DNA from: CALROG01 sp943369755 | Lineage (GTDB): Bacteria > Pseudomonadota > Gammaproteobacteria > Burkholderiales > Burkholderiaceae_C | Reading direction: 5' to 3' | NCBI GenBank assembly: GCA_943369755.1 | Contig: CALROG020000016.1 | Coordinates: 1 to 64,000, forward strand | Length of the DNA: 64,000 nucleotides | In this document: piece by piece, positions 31,237 through 39,124 of the stretch | How the letters are laid out: each line of letters begins with the position of its first letter | How positions within the stretch are numbered: position 1 is the stretch's first letter | Translations under genes and position numbers: made by a program | The notes under the pieces: model-generated | Seen by the model: only the letters and a program-made list of their open reading frames with translations | Told to the model about the DNA's origin: nothing | The model's database searches: none

Positions 31237-34103
31237 CTTTTGACTCCTGAGCATTTGAGCGGGCCAACTCTGGCGATTTCGTCGAGCGCACCGTCGGGCA
31301 GCTCCACGGTGACTGTACAGGTCGACTGGTTCCACAGCAGCCGAAGCTGATTTTTCGCTTGCAGTCCCGTGACAAATGCCTCACCCCGGCGTGCCACAAA
31401 GAACTCTTGCGTGGAGCCATCGAGTCGCAGCTCTGCACCGGGCGGTGCGGGCTCGCCGTCGTCCAGCACCAGCTTGATCAGCGCGCCGCGGCCACTGCGC
31501 ACCGGGAACGCGATCTTGAGCCCGCTGCGCCAGGGTGGCACCGCCACCTGCTCGATGTTGTCCAGCTCGGCACTGATCGGCAGATCGTCGGCCTCCAGGC
31601 GGATATTGTTGGCCTGGTAGGCCTGTAGCCGCGACAGCAGCGCCACGCCGTCTTTGTCGGTGCTGGTCAACCGGCTGCCCTGAAGGCCCACGCCAACGTT
31701 GGGATAGCCAGGAACCTCAACCAGGGCAAAACTGTCTTGCACGGTTCGGGCCGCGAACACCCGCCCGTCGAGTGCAATCAAGCCGCCCTGCGCGCCCAGG
31801 CGAACGGCTTGCGCACCAGACGAGACACTCAGGTCGCCAGTTACCAGCGCTTTGCCGCCCTGGTAGTAAAGGCCACTTTCGGCAAAATTCTCGCCACTGC
31901 GTGAGCCGCCCAGCAAGCGCCAGCCCAGGCCGGTTTCGGCGGTCAGGCCCTTGCCAGTGCTGATTTGGATATCGGACAGACCCGCTCGGTGGTTCACCGA
32001 TGTCGAAACATTCACCATGTTGTCCAGCGGCATGACAAACGTCATGCCCACAGACACGCCCGATGATGCCGCGCTGTCGACCCGGGTTGCCCGCAGCGAC
32101 AGCGAATTGCGACTGCCGATGCGCACTGAATAGTTCAGGCTCAGCGTGTTCAGTGCGGGTTGGCCAAACGTCTCGACCCAGGCCGCACCGATGCCCAGTG
32201 AGCCAAAGCGTTCCGACGAATAGCTGTAGCTGGCAGAGGCCTGTAGCTTTTGCGGTGCCGCCGCAGGCCCGCCAACCCAGCGGTAGCGCTCACTGGCACC
32301 CTCCACCTGAGCGGTAAACCCGTGGCGCAGATTGCTGTGTTCCAGCCCCAATGCCCATTGCAGGCCCCGACCGGCCGGGTTGTTGACGCTGTGGCTCAAG
32401 CTGGCCTGGCCCAACATCTGGTAGGGCAGTGCGGCGCTGACGCCCAGCCCCAGGCGGCGGGTGTCCTGGCCGACTTCGCCGCGGGCTTCCAGCGTCAGGC
32501 CTTTGCTCAAACCCTGGCGCCAAAGCCCCGAGGCAAAGCGTTCACCGTAGTTGGCGTTGTCGGTTCCCAGATTGCGCCGCACGGCCCCCAGCTCCAGGCT
32601 CCAGTCAGACAAGCCGGCCTCCAGCAGATCAGAGTGCGTGAAGAAGGGCTGGACCTGCACCGTCTCGCGGCCCAGCACATCGCGCACCACGATTCTGGCC
32701 TGGCCTGAACCCGAGATGCCTGAGGGGTTCTCGATACTGAAGGGCCCGGCCGGCACACTCGAAATTTGCCGCAAGGCATCGTTGATGTACAACTCGACGG
32801 TGCTGGGCGAGCTGGAGGTGCCACTCAGTACCGGCACTGGCTGGGCCACGAAGCCCGGGGCCAACGCAAAGTTGCGTCCCAATTGAAGTCCACCGAAGTA
32901 CATCGAGCGTCCAGCCATGCTGGCGCGGGTGGCCGTGTCGCCCAGGCGCAGGGTAATGTTGTTGTCGACAAAATCACGGGTGAAGGTTGTTTCAAGCCGG
33001 CGCCAGCTACGCGGCGAAATGCCTGGGCTGCCCAGCACATTGCGCCCCACCATGCCGGTCGTCAAAACCCCAAACGGAGCTGAAAACCCCAGTTCGGTGA
33101 GGCTGCCCAGCTCTTGCACGCGCGCGGCCCCGCGATTCGCCGAACTGTTGTACGACAGGTCGTAGTTCAGGAATGCGGCGGGTATCGCAACCGATACCGG
33201 CGGGCGCTCCTCGGCTTCTTGCGTCAAGCGGGTTGCGGCGAAGGCCTGCGCTGAAAAGTTGATGGCCAGCGACTGCTCTGCCAGATTGATCCGCGACTCG
33301 AAACCGGGAATGGATGCCAGCGCATACCAGGCCTGGTTGCGGTACTGGATCGGTACACCACTTTGGCGGCGACTGATGCGCCATTCATCGAACGCGTCAG
33401 CCGGAGCGTAGAGCTGGCCTTGCGACTCCAGCAGCGTCCAGCCACCGATGTTGGCACCGTTCAGAACGACTTCCAGCGGGAGCAACCGGTAGCCCGCAGC
33501 GTCAACCGGCGTACCCGCCAGAGCCTGTGCGCTCGAAACTGGCGGCACAGGCGACGGGCTTGCCGCAGGTGATTGGCTTGCCGCAGGTGATTGGCTTGCC
33601 GCAGGCGCGGGGCTTGCCGCAGGCGGGGGGGTCGGCGGCAAGCGTGGCGGTGTCGCTGTCGCGGCAGGGGCCGTCGTTGCTGCCCGAGCGGGCAACAGCG
33701 CTTCGGGGGGAACCGAGATGTCCAGGCGTTGGTCTGCGAAGCTCAGGCGAGCTTCTGCCCCGCGTACTGCCACCAGCGGGAACCAGCGCTGACCCTCAAG
33801 AACCAGCGCCACTGCTTCCGGCCGCAGGCGGGTGCGCCATTGTTCGAAAGCTTCTGCGGGGGCGTAAAGAGTGCCTGCGCGCTCTATGAAACGGGTGGCC
33901 CCAACCGCCACGCCGTTGATTGTTACGTTCAGTGTTCGGTCGGAGCCCGCGTCTGCATTGCGCCGCGCCTGTTCACGTGCCCCTGGGGCGGTGTTGGGAG
34001 TCTGGGCCCAAAGTGAATCAGATACGGCCAGCCCCGCCGCCAGCAACGCTGCTGCGGGCAGAATTTGGAGCGGGAATTTTTGCCATGGGTGCACGGGAAA
34101 CAT
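31233..34103 (-). CDS. Fimbrial outer-membrane usher, CsuD-like, with duplicated N-terminal module
   Basis: This 956-residue outer-membrane pore secretes and assembles pilus subunits. After a signal peptide come two homologous N-terminal modules, about 57-137 (NGVAVGATRFIERAGTLYAP) and 207-288 (NGANIGGWTLLESQGQLYAP), joined by a Pro/Ala/Ser linker (138-203) with a PAASQS repeat. The barrel and plug region follows (NYDLSYNSSANRG, SPGISPRSWRRLETTFTRDF, VELYINDALRQISSVPAGPF) and then C-terminal domains ending STCTVTVELPDG. Archaic ushers often have one such module before the barrel; a second copy with a repeat linker is unusual. Start 22 bp after the chaperone stop. Confidence 0.88.
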   Translation of the reverse strand: MFPVHPWQKFPLQILPAAALLAAGLAVSDSLWAQTPNTAPGAREQARRNADAGSDRTLNVTINGVAVGATRFIERAGTLYAPAEAFEQWRTRLRPEAVALVLEGQRWFPLVAVRGAEARLSFADQRLDISVPPEALLPARAATTAPAATATPPRLPPTPPPAASPAPAASQSPAASQSPAASPSPVPPVSSAQALAGTPVDAAGYRLLPLEVVLNGANIGGWTLLESQGQLYAPADAFDEWRISRRQSGVPIQYRNQAWYALASIPGFESRINLAEQSLAINFSAQAFAATRLTQEAEERPPVSVAIPAAFLNYDLSYNSSANRGAARVQELGSLTELGFSAPFGVLTTGMVGRNVLGSPGISPRSWRRLETTFTRDFVDNNITLRLGDTATRASMAGRSMYFGGLQLGRNFALAPGFVAQPVPVLSGTSSSPSTVELYINDALRQISSVPAGPFSIENPSGISGSGQARIVVRDVLGRETVQVQPFFTHSDLLEAGLSDWSLELGAVRRNLGTDNANYGERFASGLWRQGLSKGLTLEARGEVGQDTRRLGLGVSAALPYQMLGQASLSHSVNNPAGRGLQWALGLEHSNLRHGFTAQVEGASERYRWVGGPAAAPQKLQASASYSYSSERFGSLGIGAAWVETFGQPALNTLSLNYSVRIGSRNSLSLRATRVDSAASSGVSVGMTFVMPLDNMVNVSTSVNHRAGLSDIQISTGKGLTAETGLGWRLLGGSRSGENFAESGLYYQGGKALVTGDLSVSSGAQAVRLGAQGGLIALDGRVFAARTVQDSFALVEVPGYPNVGVGLQGSRLTSTDKDGVALLSRLQAYQANNIRLEADDLPISAELDNIEQVAVPPWRSGLKIAFPVRSGRGALIKLVLDDGEPAPPGAELRLDGSTQEFFVARRGEAFVTGLQAKNQLRLLWNQSTCTVTVELPDGALDEIARVGPLKCSGVKR
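33557..33628 (-). repeat. 18-bp tandem repeat in usher linker
   Basis: Units beginning ggcttgccgcaggtgatt start at 33557, 33575, 33593 and 33611 (18-bp period, about four copies, the last diverged). Each encodes six residues of the type SPAASQ. Changes in copy number would stay in frame and only alter linker length. Confidence 0.85.
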
Positions 34104-34124
34104 TTACAACGCAAGAGCCCAGGC

Positions 34125-34880
34125 TCATGGAAGCTGCACGTCAAAACTCTGGGACTTGCCGTCGTCAAACAAAACCGTCATCTGTGCGGCTCCGGCGCTG
34201 ACCGGTTGCTCGCCCTTGACGCTCAGGTTAACCCGGGCACCAGGCAGAACATAGGTGCCGCCTTCAAAGGCTGCAACGGTCTGGCCGGCGCGCGTCATCG
34301 TGACTTGGCGCACCTGGGCGTAGGCCGTGCCACTGTTGGCGCAGCTGGCAGTAAGGGTTTGGGCGTCAACCCGGGCGGCGGTGCAGGCCATGACGCGCTG
34401 GGCAACCGGCGGAGTAATGAACACCGGCATCGACAACGCCAGCGAAATCGGGATTTGGATCACGCGGTCTTTGGGTGCGGTCGCCTCTGGTACTTCGCGC
34501 ACGATCAGCCGGTAGGTGAGCTGGCGTGATGCATCTGCGGGCTTGAGCAGTGCCAGCCTGACCACCTGGCGCGCCTTGGGGGCCAGCTTGATGATGGGCG
34601 GCGACAGAATCATGTCTTCGGTCAGTGTCAACTCGTCGGTGCCATCGGGTTTTTGGCTCCACACATTCACGTCGGCCTGCAGGGCAACCTCGGTATCACC
34701 CTCGTTGACGATGGTCAAGGCCACCGCGCGATCGCGTGGCTTCATGTAAATGCGTACTGGCGTTACCGAAAACGCACCGGCATGGGCCAGTGGTGCCAAA
34801 ACACAGGCAGCTACAAAAAGAATAGCGCTCTTCACAACGTGTGTGCGGGCTAGCTTGAGGAAAGGCATGCTTTTTGTCAT
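34125..34880 (-). CDS. Periplasmic pilus chaperone, CsuC-like
   Basis: This 251-residue protein is a PapD-type chaperone: after the signal peptide (cleavage after LAHA), strand A1 and domain 1 read FSVTPVRIYMKPRDRAVALTIVNEGDTEVALQADVNVW, then the subunit-binding Arg/Lys region and QVVRLALLKPADASRQLTYRLIVREV, with a Cys pair in domain 2 as in other archaic chaperones. It stabilises pilus subunits by donor-strand complementation before the usher. Residues 10-24 of the leader (LARTHVVKSAILFVA) are encoded by a copy of the dispersed palindromic element. An alternative start at M5 would still include it. Confidence 0.88.
   Translation of the reverse strand: MTKSMPFLKLARTHVVKSAILFVAACVLAPLAHAGAFSVTPVRIYMKPRDRAVALTIVNEGDTEVALQADVNVWSQKPDGTDELTLTEDMILSPPIIKLAPKARQVVRLALLKPADASRQLTYRLIVREVPEATAPKDRVIQIPISLALSMPVFITPPVAQRVMACTAARVDAQTLTASCANSGTAYAQVRQVTMTRAGQTVAAFEGGTYVLPGARVNLSVKGEQPVSAGAAQMTVLFDDGKSQSFDVQLP
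34810..34853 (-). repeat. Dispersed palindromic element, copy 5 (inside signal-peptide code)
   Basis: Plus-strand gctacaaaaagaatagcgct ... gcgggctagc; the AT-rich half is almost the same as copy 3 (gctataaaaagaatagtggct). It is read in the sense frame and encodes half of the chaperone signal peptide (SAILFVA versus ATILFIA in the Bug receptor). The middle is more diverged than in other copies. Confidence 0.6.
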
Positions 34881-34919
34881 GGCTGACAGCTTAACAAAGA
34901 GCCGCGCACATGGCGAGAG

Positions 34920-35342
34920 CTAGAAGCTGACCACGATTTCCACGGGCGAGCCGTTTGAAGTGCTTGCGCCGCCTGCGTCGCTTGGCGTGCGGTTGGTCAT
35001 GCTCAGTGCTGTCACAGTGCCGCCACCGGTGTAGGCAGCGGGGATGGCTCCGAGGCTGGCACGCGCGGCGACTTCAGTATATGAGCCAAAGTGGTAGCGA
35101 AAAGCCGAGCCATGGGTTCCAAGAAACGGCTTGGCTGGGTTTGGGCTTATGGCGACAAACTGCCCGGTTCCGCAGACCACCTGAACGATGGCGTTCGCTT
35201 GTTCACTTAGAGATTGGCTGGTGCAGGTGGCGTTGCTCGCAGGCAACAAGTTCACCGTTACCGAGAAGTTGGCAGACTCTGTGACGGCCCATACCGGGGC
35301 CAGCAACAGGCAACCCAGAGCCAGAGCTGCCGCCGGCTTCAT
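34920..35342 (-). CDS. Minor pilin, spore-coat-U domain (CsuA/CsuB-like)
   Basis: This 140-residue secreted protein starts at MKPAAALALGCLLLAPVWA (signal peptide); a longer frame to 35375 adds 11 residues without a better ribosome site. The mature part is a single SCPU domain (ANFSVTVNLLPASNATCTSQSLS ... VVCGTGQFVAISPNP) ending NGSPVEIVVSF. It is a small adaptor-type subunit between the major pilin and chaperone genes, as CsuA and CsuB are in Csu loci. Only one such gene is present here instead of two. Confidence 0.8.
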   Translation of the reverse strand: MKPAAALALGCLLLAPVWAVTESANFSVTVNLLPASNATCTSQSLSEQANAIVQVVCGTGQFVAISPNPAKPFLGTHGSAFRYHFGSYTEVAARASLGAIPAAYTGGGTVTALSMTNRTPSDAGGASTSNGSPVEIVVSF

Positions 35343-35388
35343 GGGTTGTTTCCTGCGGGCAAGGCCATCAGACACTGGCCGCCGGGGA

Positions 35389-35886
35389 TTAGTAGGTGAT
35401 GGTCAGGACGTGTGCGTTGGCGGCCGATGTGCCGCTGCAAGCGGTACCCAGGCCGGCCGTGCCGCCCGTAACCGCTGCAGACTGGGTGCCCGAGGTAGCC
35501 GAGTTGTCCTGGGCGCAGGTGCCGCCCTGGTTTGCGGCAATGGTGCCGGTGACGTTCAGCGACTGGGCGCTGCCGGAACCGGTGCCGGTGGCGGGCACCG
35601 CCAGGGTGTAAGCCAAGCCTGCCAACGTTCCGCCGGTGGCACCGGCAATAGACAACGCGTAGGGCAGGGTGTTGGTGCAGCGCACACCGAAAGCCATGGT
35701 GTTGGAGCTGGCACTGGTCTGGAACGACACGTAGTTCAGCGTCAGGGCCGTGGGGGCCGTAGAAAATTCGCACTTGGGGAACAGGTTGACCGTGACGTCA
35801 AACGCGCCGGTGGCGGTGAGTGCGTGGGCCGAATTGGCGACCAGGCCAACAATGCCCAGGGTGGCGACGAGTAGGAGCTTTTTCAT
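35389..35886 (-). CDS. Major pilin, spore-coat-U domain (CsuA/B-like)
   Basis: This 165-residue protein starts at MKKLLLVATLGIVGLVANSAHA (signal peptide) with an AAGGAAA site upstream. The SCPU domain shows TGAFDVTVNLFPKCEFSTAP, the conserved LTLNYVSFQTSASSNTMAFGVRC, and the C-terminal HVLTITY. It is the first gene of the pilus operon, where the major rod subunit is expected. Cys pairs (FPKCEF with VRC; GTC with GTAC) should form disulfides. The 284-bp region before it is shared with a divergent membrane-protein/two-component unit and holds nothing else I can identify. Confidence 0.85.
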   Translation of the reverse strand: MKKLLLVATLGIVGLVANSAHALTATGAFDVTVNLFPKCEFSTAPTALTLNYVSFQTSASSNTMAFGVRCTNTLPYALSIAGATGGTLAGLAYTLAVPATGTGSGSAQSLNVTGTIAANQGGTCAQDNSATSGTQSAAVTGGTAGLGTACSGTSAANAHVLTITY

Positions 35887-36170
35887 GACATTTCCTTCAA
35901 ATGAACTTACCAGCAAGAAAGTTAACGGGTTTGTCGCATTTGGTTACAAAACCGCGTTTGACCGATCATAAGGGGCATGGCGTTGCTTTGCCTAGGCCGC
36001 TGGCCGGGTCAGTCCTGCCTTTGGGACGGCCAAGCATGGCGTTTCTATGCGGAAAGTCACAATTTGGCCGTCAGGCTCAGCGTTTTCGGGTCGCTGGGCA
36101 GTGGCGGCAGGCTAACGGCTGCCTAACTCCGCTGCCGGAACATTGCGGCCAGTCACTTTCTGGAGCACCC

Positions 36171-36545
36171 ATGCCGTTGCCTGCTGAACGATTTGCCACC
36201 GCCGCTTTGCTGCTGGCCGGGGCGTTGATGCTTGCCCTCCTGGTGTCTTCAGGTGCTGAAGCGTCTGATCCGGCGTTGCTGCTGCACTGGCAGTTTCTGG
36301 TGGCGCTGCTCGGGCTGGGCCTGATAGCCGCGGCTTTTGTTCCTTCCATCCGACTGCCTGCGGTGATCTGCGCCACACTCCACCAGGTGGCCTTGCTGGT
36401 GCTGTCCCAAACGGTTCCAGCGTCCGGTTCCGGCTTTGGTTTTGGCTGGGCCAATGCAGTTGCCACTATTTTGGTGGTCTGCGCGGGACTCATTTTCTGG
36501 AAATCCACTGTGCAGCAGGCCCGTTGGGAAGGTGTGCGGCCTTAG
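36171..36545 (+). CDS. Small integral membrane protein, unknown
   Basis: The ATG at 36171 has a TGGAG site 5 bases upstream; a longer in-frame stretch from 35901 lacks coding character. The 124-residue product has four hydrophobic segments (ALLLAGALMLALLVSSG, FLVALLGLGLIAAAFVP, LPAVICATLHQVALLVL, AVATILVVCAGLIFW), so it is a small four-helix inner-membrane protein. I do not recognise the family. It is 15 bp upstream of the response-regulator gene and likely cotranscribed with the two-component system, so it may modulate its sensor kinase (inference). Confidence 0.7.
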   Translation: MPLPAERFATAALLLAGALMLALLVSSGAEASDPALLLHWQFLVALLGLGLIAAAFVPSIRLPAVICATLHQVALLVLSQTVPASGSGFGFGWANAVATILVVCAGLIFWKSTVQQARWEGVRP

Positions 36546-36560
36546 CACAGAGAACAACAT

Positions 36561-37253
36561 ATGCGTGTATTGCTGGTTGAAGACGACGACATGATCGGGC
36601 GCAGCCTGTCGCAGGCGCTGGAGGCCAACGCCTGGTCGGTTGACTGGGTCAAGGACGGCGAGCTGGCCCAAAGTGCGCTGGCCGACGGTGACTACGCTTG
36701 CGTGTTGCTGGACCTGGGCCTGCCCAAGCGCGACGGCACCGAGGTGCTGCGCAAAGCCCGGGCCCTGGGCAACACCACGCCGGTGCTGGTGCTCACCGCA
36801 CGCGATGGTCTTGACGACCGCATCAGCGGCCTGGACCTGGGTGCGGATGATTACTTGCTCAAGCCCTATGAGTTCCGCGAACTGCTGGCCCGTATGCGCG
36901 CTGTGATCCGCCGGCGCGACGGTGCTGCCCATTCGGTGATCGGCGCTGGCGATCTGCAGCTGGACCTGACCACCCGCGAAGTGCTGGTGCGCGGTGAGCG
37001 CTCAGCCCTTTCGGCGCGCGAGTTTGCCCTGCTGCACGCCCTGCTGGAGCGGCCCGGGGCGATTCTGTCGCGCGACCAGCTTGAGAACCGTATTTATGGA
37101 TGGGGTGAAGAAGTCATGAGCAACGCAGTGGACGTGCTGATTCACGGCATGCGCAAGAAGCTCGGGCCTGACGCCATCCGCAATGTGCGTGGCCTGGGCT
37201 GGCGCGTGATGACCACGTTGCCCCTTGTCGGCGCCGAGGGGGGCAGCCCATGA
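36561..37253 (+). CDS. OmpR-family response regulator, QseB/PmrA-like
   Basis: This 230-residue protein has a receiver domain with the acidic pocket ED(7-8), phosphoacceptor D51 (VLLDLGLPKRDG), T79/K101 (VLTARDG, YLLKPYEF), and a C-terminal OmpR winged helix (LTTREVLVRGERSALSAREFALLHALLERPG ... SNAVDVLIHGMRKKLG ... VRGLGWRVM). The closest familiar group is QseB/PmrA/TctD. The kinase gene overlaps its stop by 4 bp. Its likely targets are the adjacent pilus operon (divergent) and the DUF4148 gene downstream; this is inference from position. Confidence 0.92.
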   Translation: MRVLLVEDDDMIGRSLSQALEANAWSVDWVKDGELAQSALADGDYACVLLDLGLPKRDGTEVLRKARALGNTTPVLVLTARDGLDDRISGLDLGADDYLLKPYEFRELLARMRAVIRRRDGAAHSVIGAGDLQLDLTTREVLVRGERSALSAREFALLHALLERPGAILSRDQLENRIYGWGEEVMSNAVDVLIHGMRKKLGPDAIRNVRGLGWRVMTTLPLVGAEGGSP

Positions 37254-38593
37254 TCCGCGTGTTCCCGGCCGGGCGGCTGTGCTCCCTGCGCGGCGTGCTC
37301 ATGATGTGGCTGCTGCCGGTGTTTTTGCTGGTGGGCACGGTGTCTGCCGTGGGGGCGTACTGGAGCTACACCTCCATGGTGGGCACCTTCATGGACGACC
37401 AGATGACGTTGCTGGCCGAGTCGCTCGCGGCGCAGAACGAGCCGCCTTCGCTGCCCACCCTCGGGCGCAAACAGGTGCATGAATGGGGTAGCTACGCAGT
37501 GCAGGTGTTTGGCAAGGGAGGCGGGCTGCAAATGGCCTCCTGGCCCGAGTTGCGGGTGGGCTATATCGACACGCCGGGTTTTCATGACGTGCAGGTAGAC
37601 GGCGACAAATGGCGCGTTTATGTGGCAGACGCCCAGGGCACACCCCAGCATGTGCAGGTGGTCCAAAGCGGCTCGTTCAGGGCGCACCTGGCAGCCGCCC
37701 GGGCGCTGGGTGTGATTGCGCCGGTGCTGGTGCTGCTGCTGCTGTCGGCGCTGATTTTGTGGGCTGTGGTTGAAGTGATTTCACGCGCCATAGCCGACAT
37801 CGCCCGCCAGGCAGCGGCGCAAGACGAGCACAGCATTGCCGAGCTGCCGCTGACGCATGTGCCGCGTGAAATTTCGCCGCTTATCGTGTCGTTCAACAGC
37901 CTGCTGGCGCGCCTGCGCGATGCCTTCACCACCCAGCGCCGCTTTGTTCAAGACGCGGCCCACGAACTGCGCACCCCGATTGCAGCCATCGGTTTGCAGC
38001 TTGAGACCTTGCGCGGCGACGTGTGCTGCGGCGAAACGCAAGAGCGCTTCAAGCAGCTGGAAGCGGGCATCCAGCGCTCGCAGCGGCTGGTGGACCAGTT
38101 GCTGCGTCTGTCGCGCCAGGAGGCCGCCAGCGGCGACGCCGCGCCGACCGATGTGGACGTGAATGCCGTGCTGCGCGACAGCATCAACGGCCTGATTGTG
38201 CTGGCCGACCAGCGCCGCATTGACCTGGGGCTGCTGCCCGGCAGCCAGGCCGCAGCGCCGCTGCGTTGCCCCGCTGCTGACTTGCGCAGTGTGCTGGATA
38301 ACCTGATCGAAAACGCCTTGCGCTACACGCCCGAAGGTGGCGTGGTGGATGTGCGGCTGGCGAATGAAGCCGGCAAGCTGGTGGTGGAAGTCATTGACAG
38401 CGGCCCCGGGATTCCGCCCGAGCTGGCCGAGCGCGTGTTTGACCGCTTCTTCCGGGTGCCGGGCACCGGTGCGCGCGGCAGCGGCCTGGGCTTGGCAATT
38501 GCGCGCAGTGCTGCGCAGCGCTGCGGCCTGCGCATCACGCTGCGCAACCGCGACGACGCCAGCGGCCTGGTCGCACGTGTCGAAACATGCTGA
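37250..38593 (+). CDS. Sensor histidine kinase, QseC-like
   Basis: This 447-residue kinase has two membrane segments (about 15-37 and 152-175) enclosing a 110-residue periplasmic sensor, then a short HAMP-like linker, the dimerisation helix with phosphoacceptor H238 (DAAHELRTPIAAI), and the ATP domain with N-box NLIENALRYTPEGG, G1 DSGPGIP and G2 GSGLGLAIARSAAQ. It phosphorylates the response regulator whose gene it overlaps. The periplasmic sensor shows no motif that names a ligand; a metal, organic acid or envelope signal is possible. Confidence 0.92.
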   Translation: MIRVFPAGRLCSLRGVLMMWLLPVFLLVGTVSAVGAYWSYTSMVGTFMDDQMTLLAESLAAQNEPPSLPTLGRKQVHEWGSYAVQVFGKGGGLQMASWPELRVGYIDTPGFHDVQVDGDKWRVYVADAQGTPQHVQVVQSGSFRAHLAAARALGVIAPVLVLLLLSALILWAVVEVISRAIADIARQAAAQDEHSIAELPLTHVPREISPLIVSFNSLLARLRDAFTTQRRFVQDAAHELRTPIAAIGLQLETLRGDVCCGETQERFKQLEAGIQRSQRLVDQLLRLSRQEAASGDAAPTDVDVNAVLRDSINGLIVLADQRRIDLGLLPGSQAAAPLRCPAADLRSVLDNLIENALRYTPEGGVVDVRLANEAGKLVVEVIDSGPGIPPELAERVFDRFFRVPGTGARGSGLGLAIARSAAQRCGLRITLRNRDDASGLVARVETC

Positions 38594-38710
38594 TACAGCG
38601 CGGCTCACGCTGCGCTAAGACTCCCCTCAGTGACGGCTAATTTGCCCTGCCTACATTAAGAACACCGGAACACACCGGCTGTTTCTTCAACTCACTGAAA
38701 GTCTCTCATC

Positions 38711-39007
38711 ATGAACAAGTCCTCTGCCCTTATCGCTATCGTCGCCTTCGCCGCTTTGGCCTCTACCGGTGTTCGCGCCGAAAGCCCTGACACCAGCACG
38801 CAGTTCGCGTTGCAGTCTGAAGGCAACCGCACCCGCGCTGAAGTCATGGCCGAAGCCGCCACTGTTGCCAAGACCCGCAGCACCGAGCCGGCTGGTTCGC
38901 GCATGGCCGCTGCGGTCAAGTCCACGGTGGACACCGCGACCGTGCGCGCACAAGCTGTGCAAGCCCTGCGCCTGGGCCAGATCTCCAGCGGCGAGCTGAG
39001 CCTGTAA
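38711..39007 (+). CDS. DUF4148 family small secreted protein
   Basis: This 98-residue protein has a signal peptide (MNKSSALIAIVAFAALASTGVRA) and a short mature region with TRAEVMAEAATVAKTRS and a C-terminal GQISSGELSL. The TRAEVxxE pattern and the length match DUF4148, frequent in Burkholderiales and often found next to two-component systems. It follows the kinase gene by 117 bp, with no clear terminator between, and has its own plausible leader. Function is unknown; as a small periplasmic protein it might report on or buffer an envelope signal (speculation). Confidence 0.8.
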   Translation: MNKSSALIAIVAFAALASTGVRAESPDTSTQFALQSEGNRTRAEVMAEAATVAKTRSTEPAGSRMAAAVKSTVDTATVRAQAVQALRLGQISSGELSL

Positions 39008-39054
39008 ACCCGCTGCGGCCAGCAGGCCGTTGCCCGGACCCGCGATAATCCGGT

Positions 39055-39081
39055 CTTGAAAGTCGCATGAGCGCCCCTAAT
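39055..39081 (+). promoter_or_regulatory. Sigma-32 (RpoH) heat-shock promoter of htpG
   Basis: CTTGAAA (39055-39061), an exact match to the sigma-32 -35 core, then 12 nt, then CCCCTAAT (39074-39081), close to the CCCCATNT -10. The start should lie near 39088, about 37 bp before the htpG ATG. The -10 element forms the left arm of the terminator hairpin of the upstream gene. Confidence 0.75.
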
Positions 39082-39094
39082 TCAGGGGCGTTTT
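39072..39094 (+). terminator. Terminator after DUF4148 gene
   Basis: CGCCCCT-aattc-AGGGGCG followed by TTTTC and further T-rich sequence. It ends transcription from upstream while overlapping the start region of the htpG promoter. Confidence 0.8.
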
Positions 39095-39124
39095 CATTTT
39101 TCCGTTTCTCATCCGCACAAGACC

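Noticed and set aside
33557..33628. Possible CRISPR-like array
   Set aside because: The 18-bp units are directly adjacent without spacers and encode an in-frame peptide repeat in the usher.
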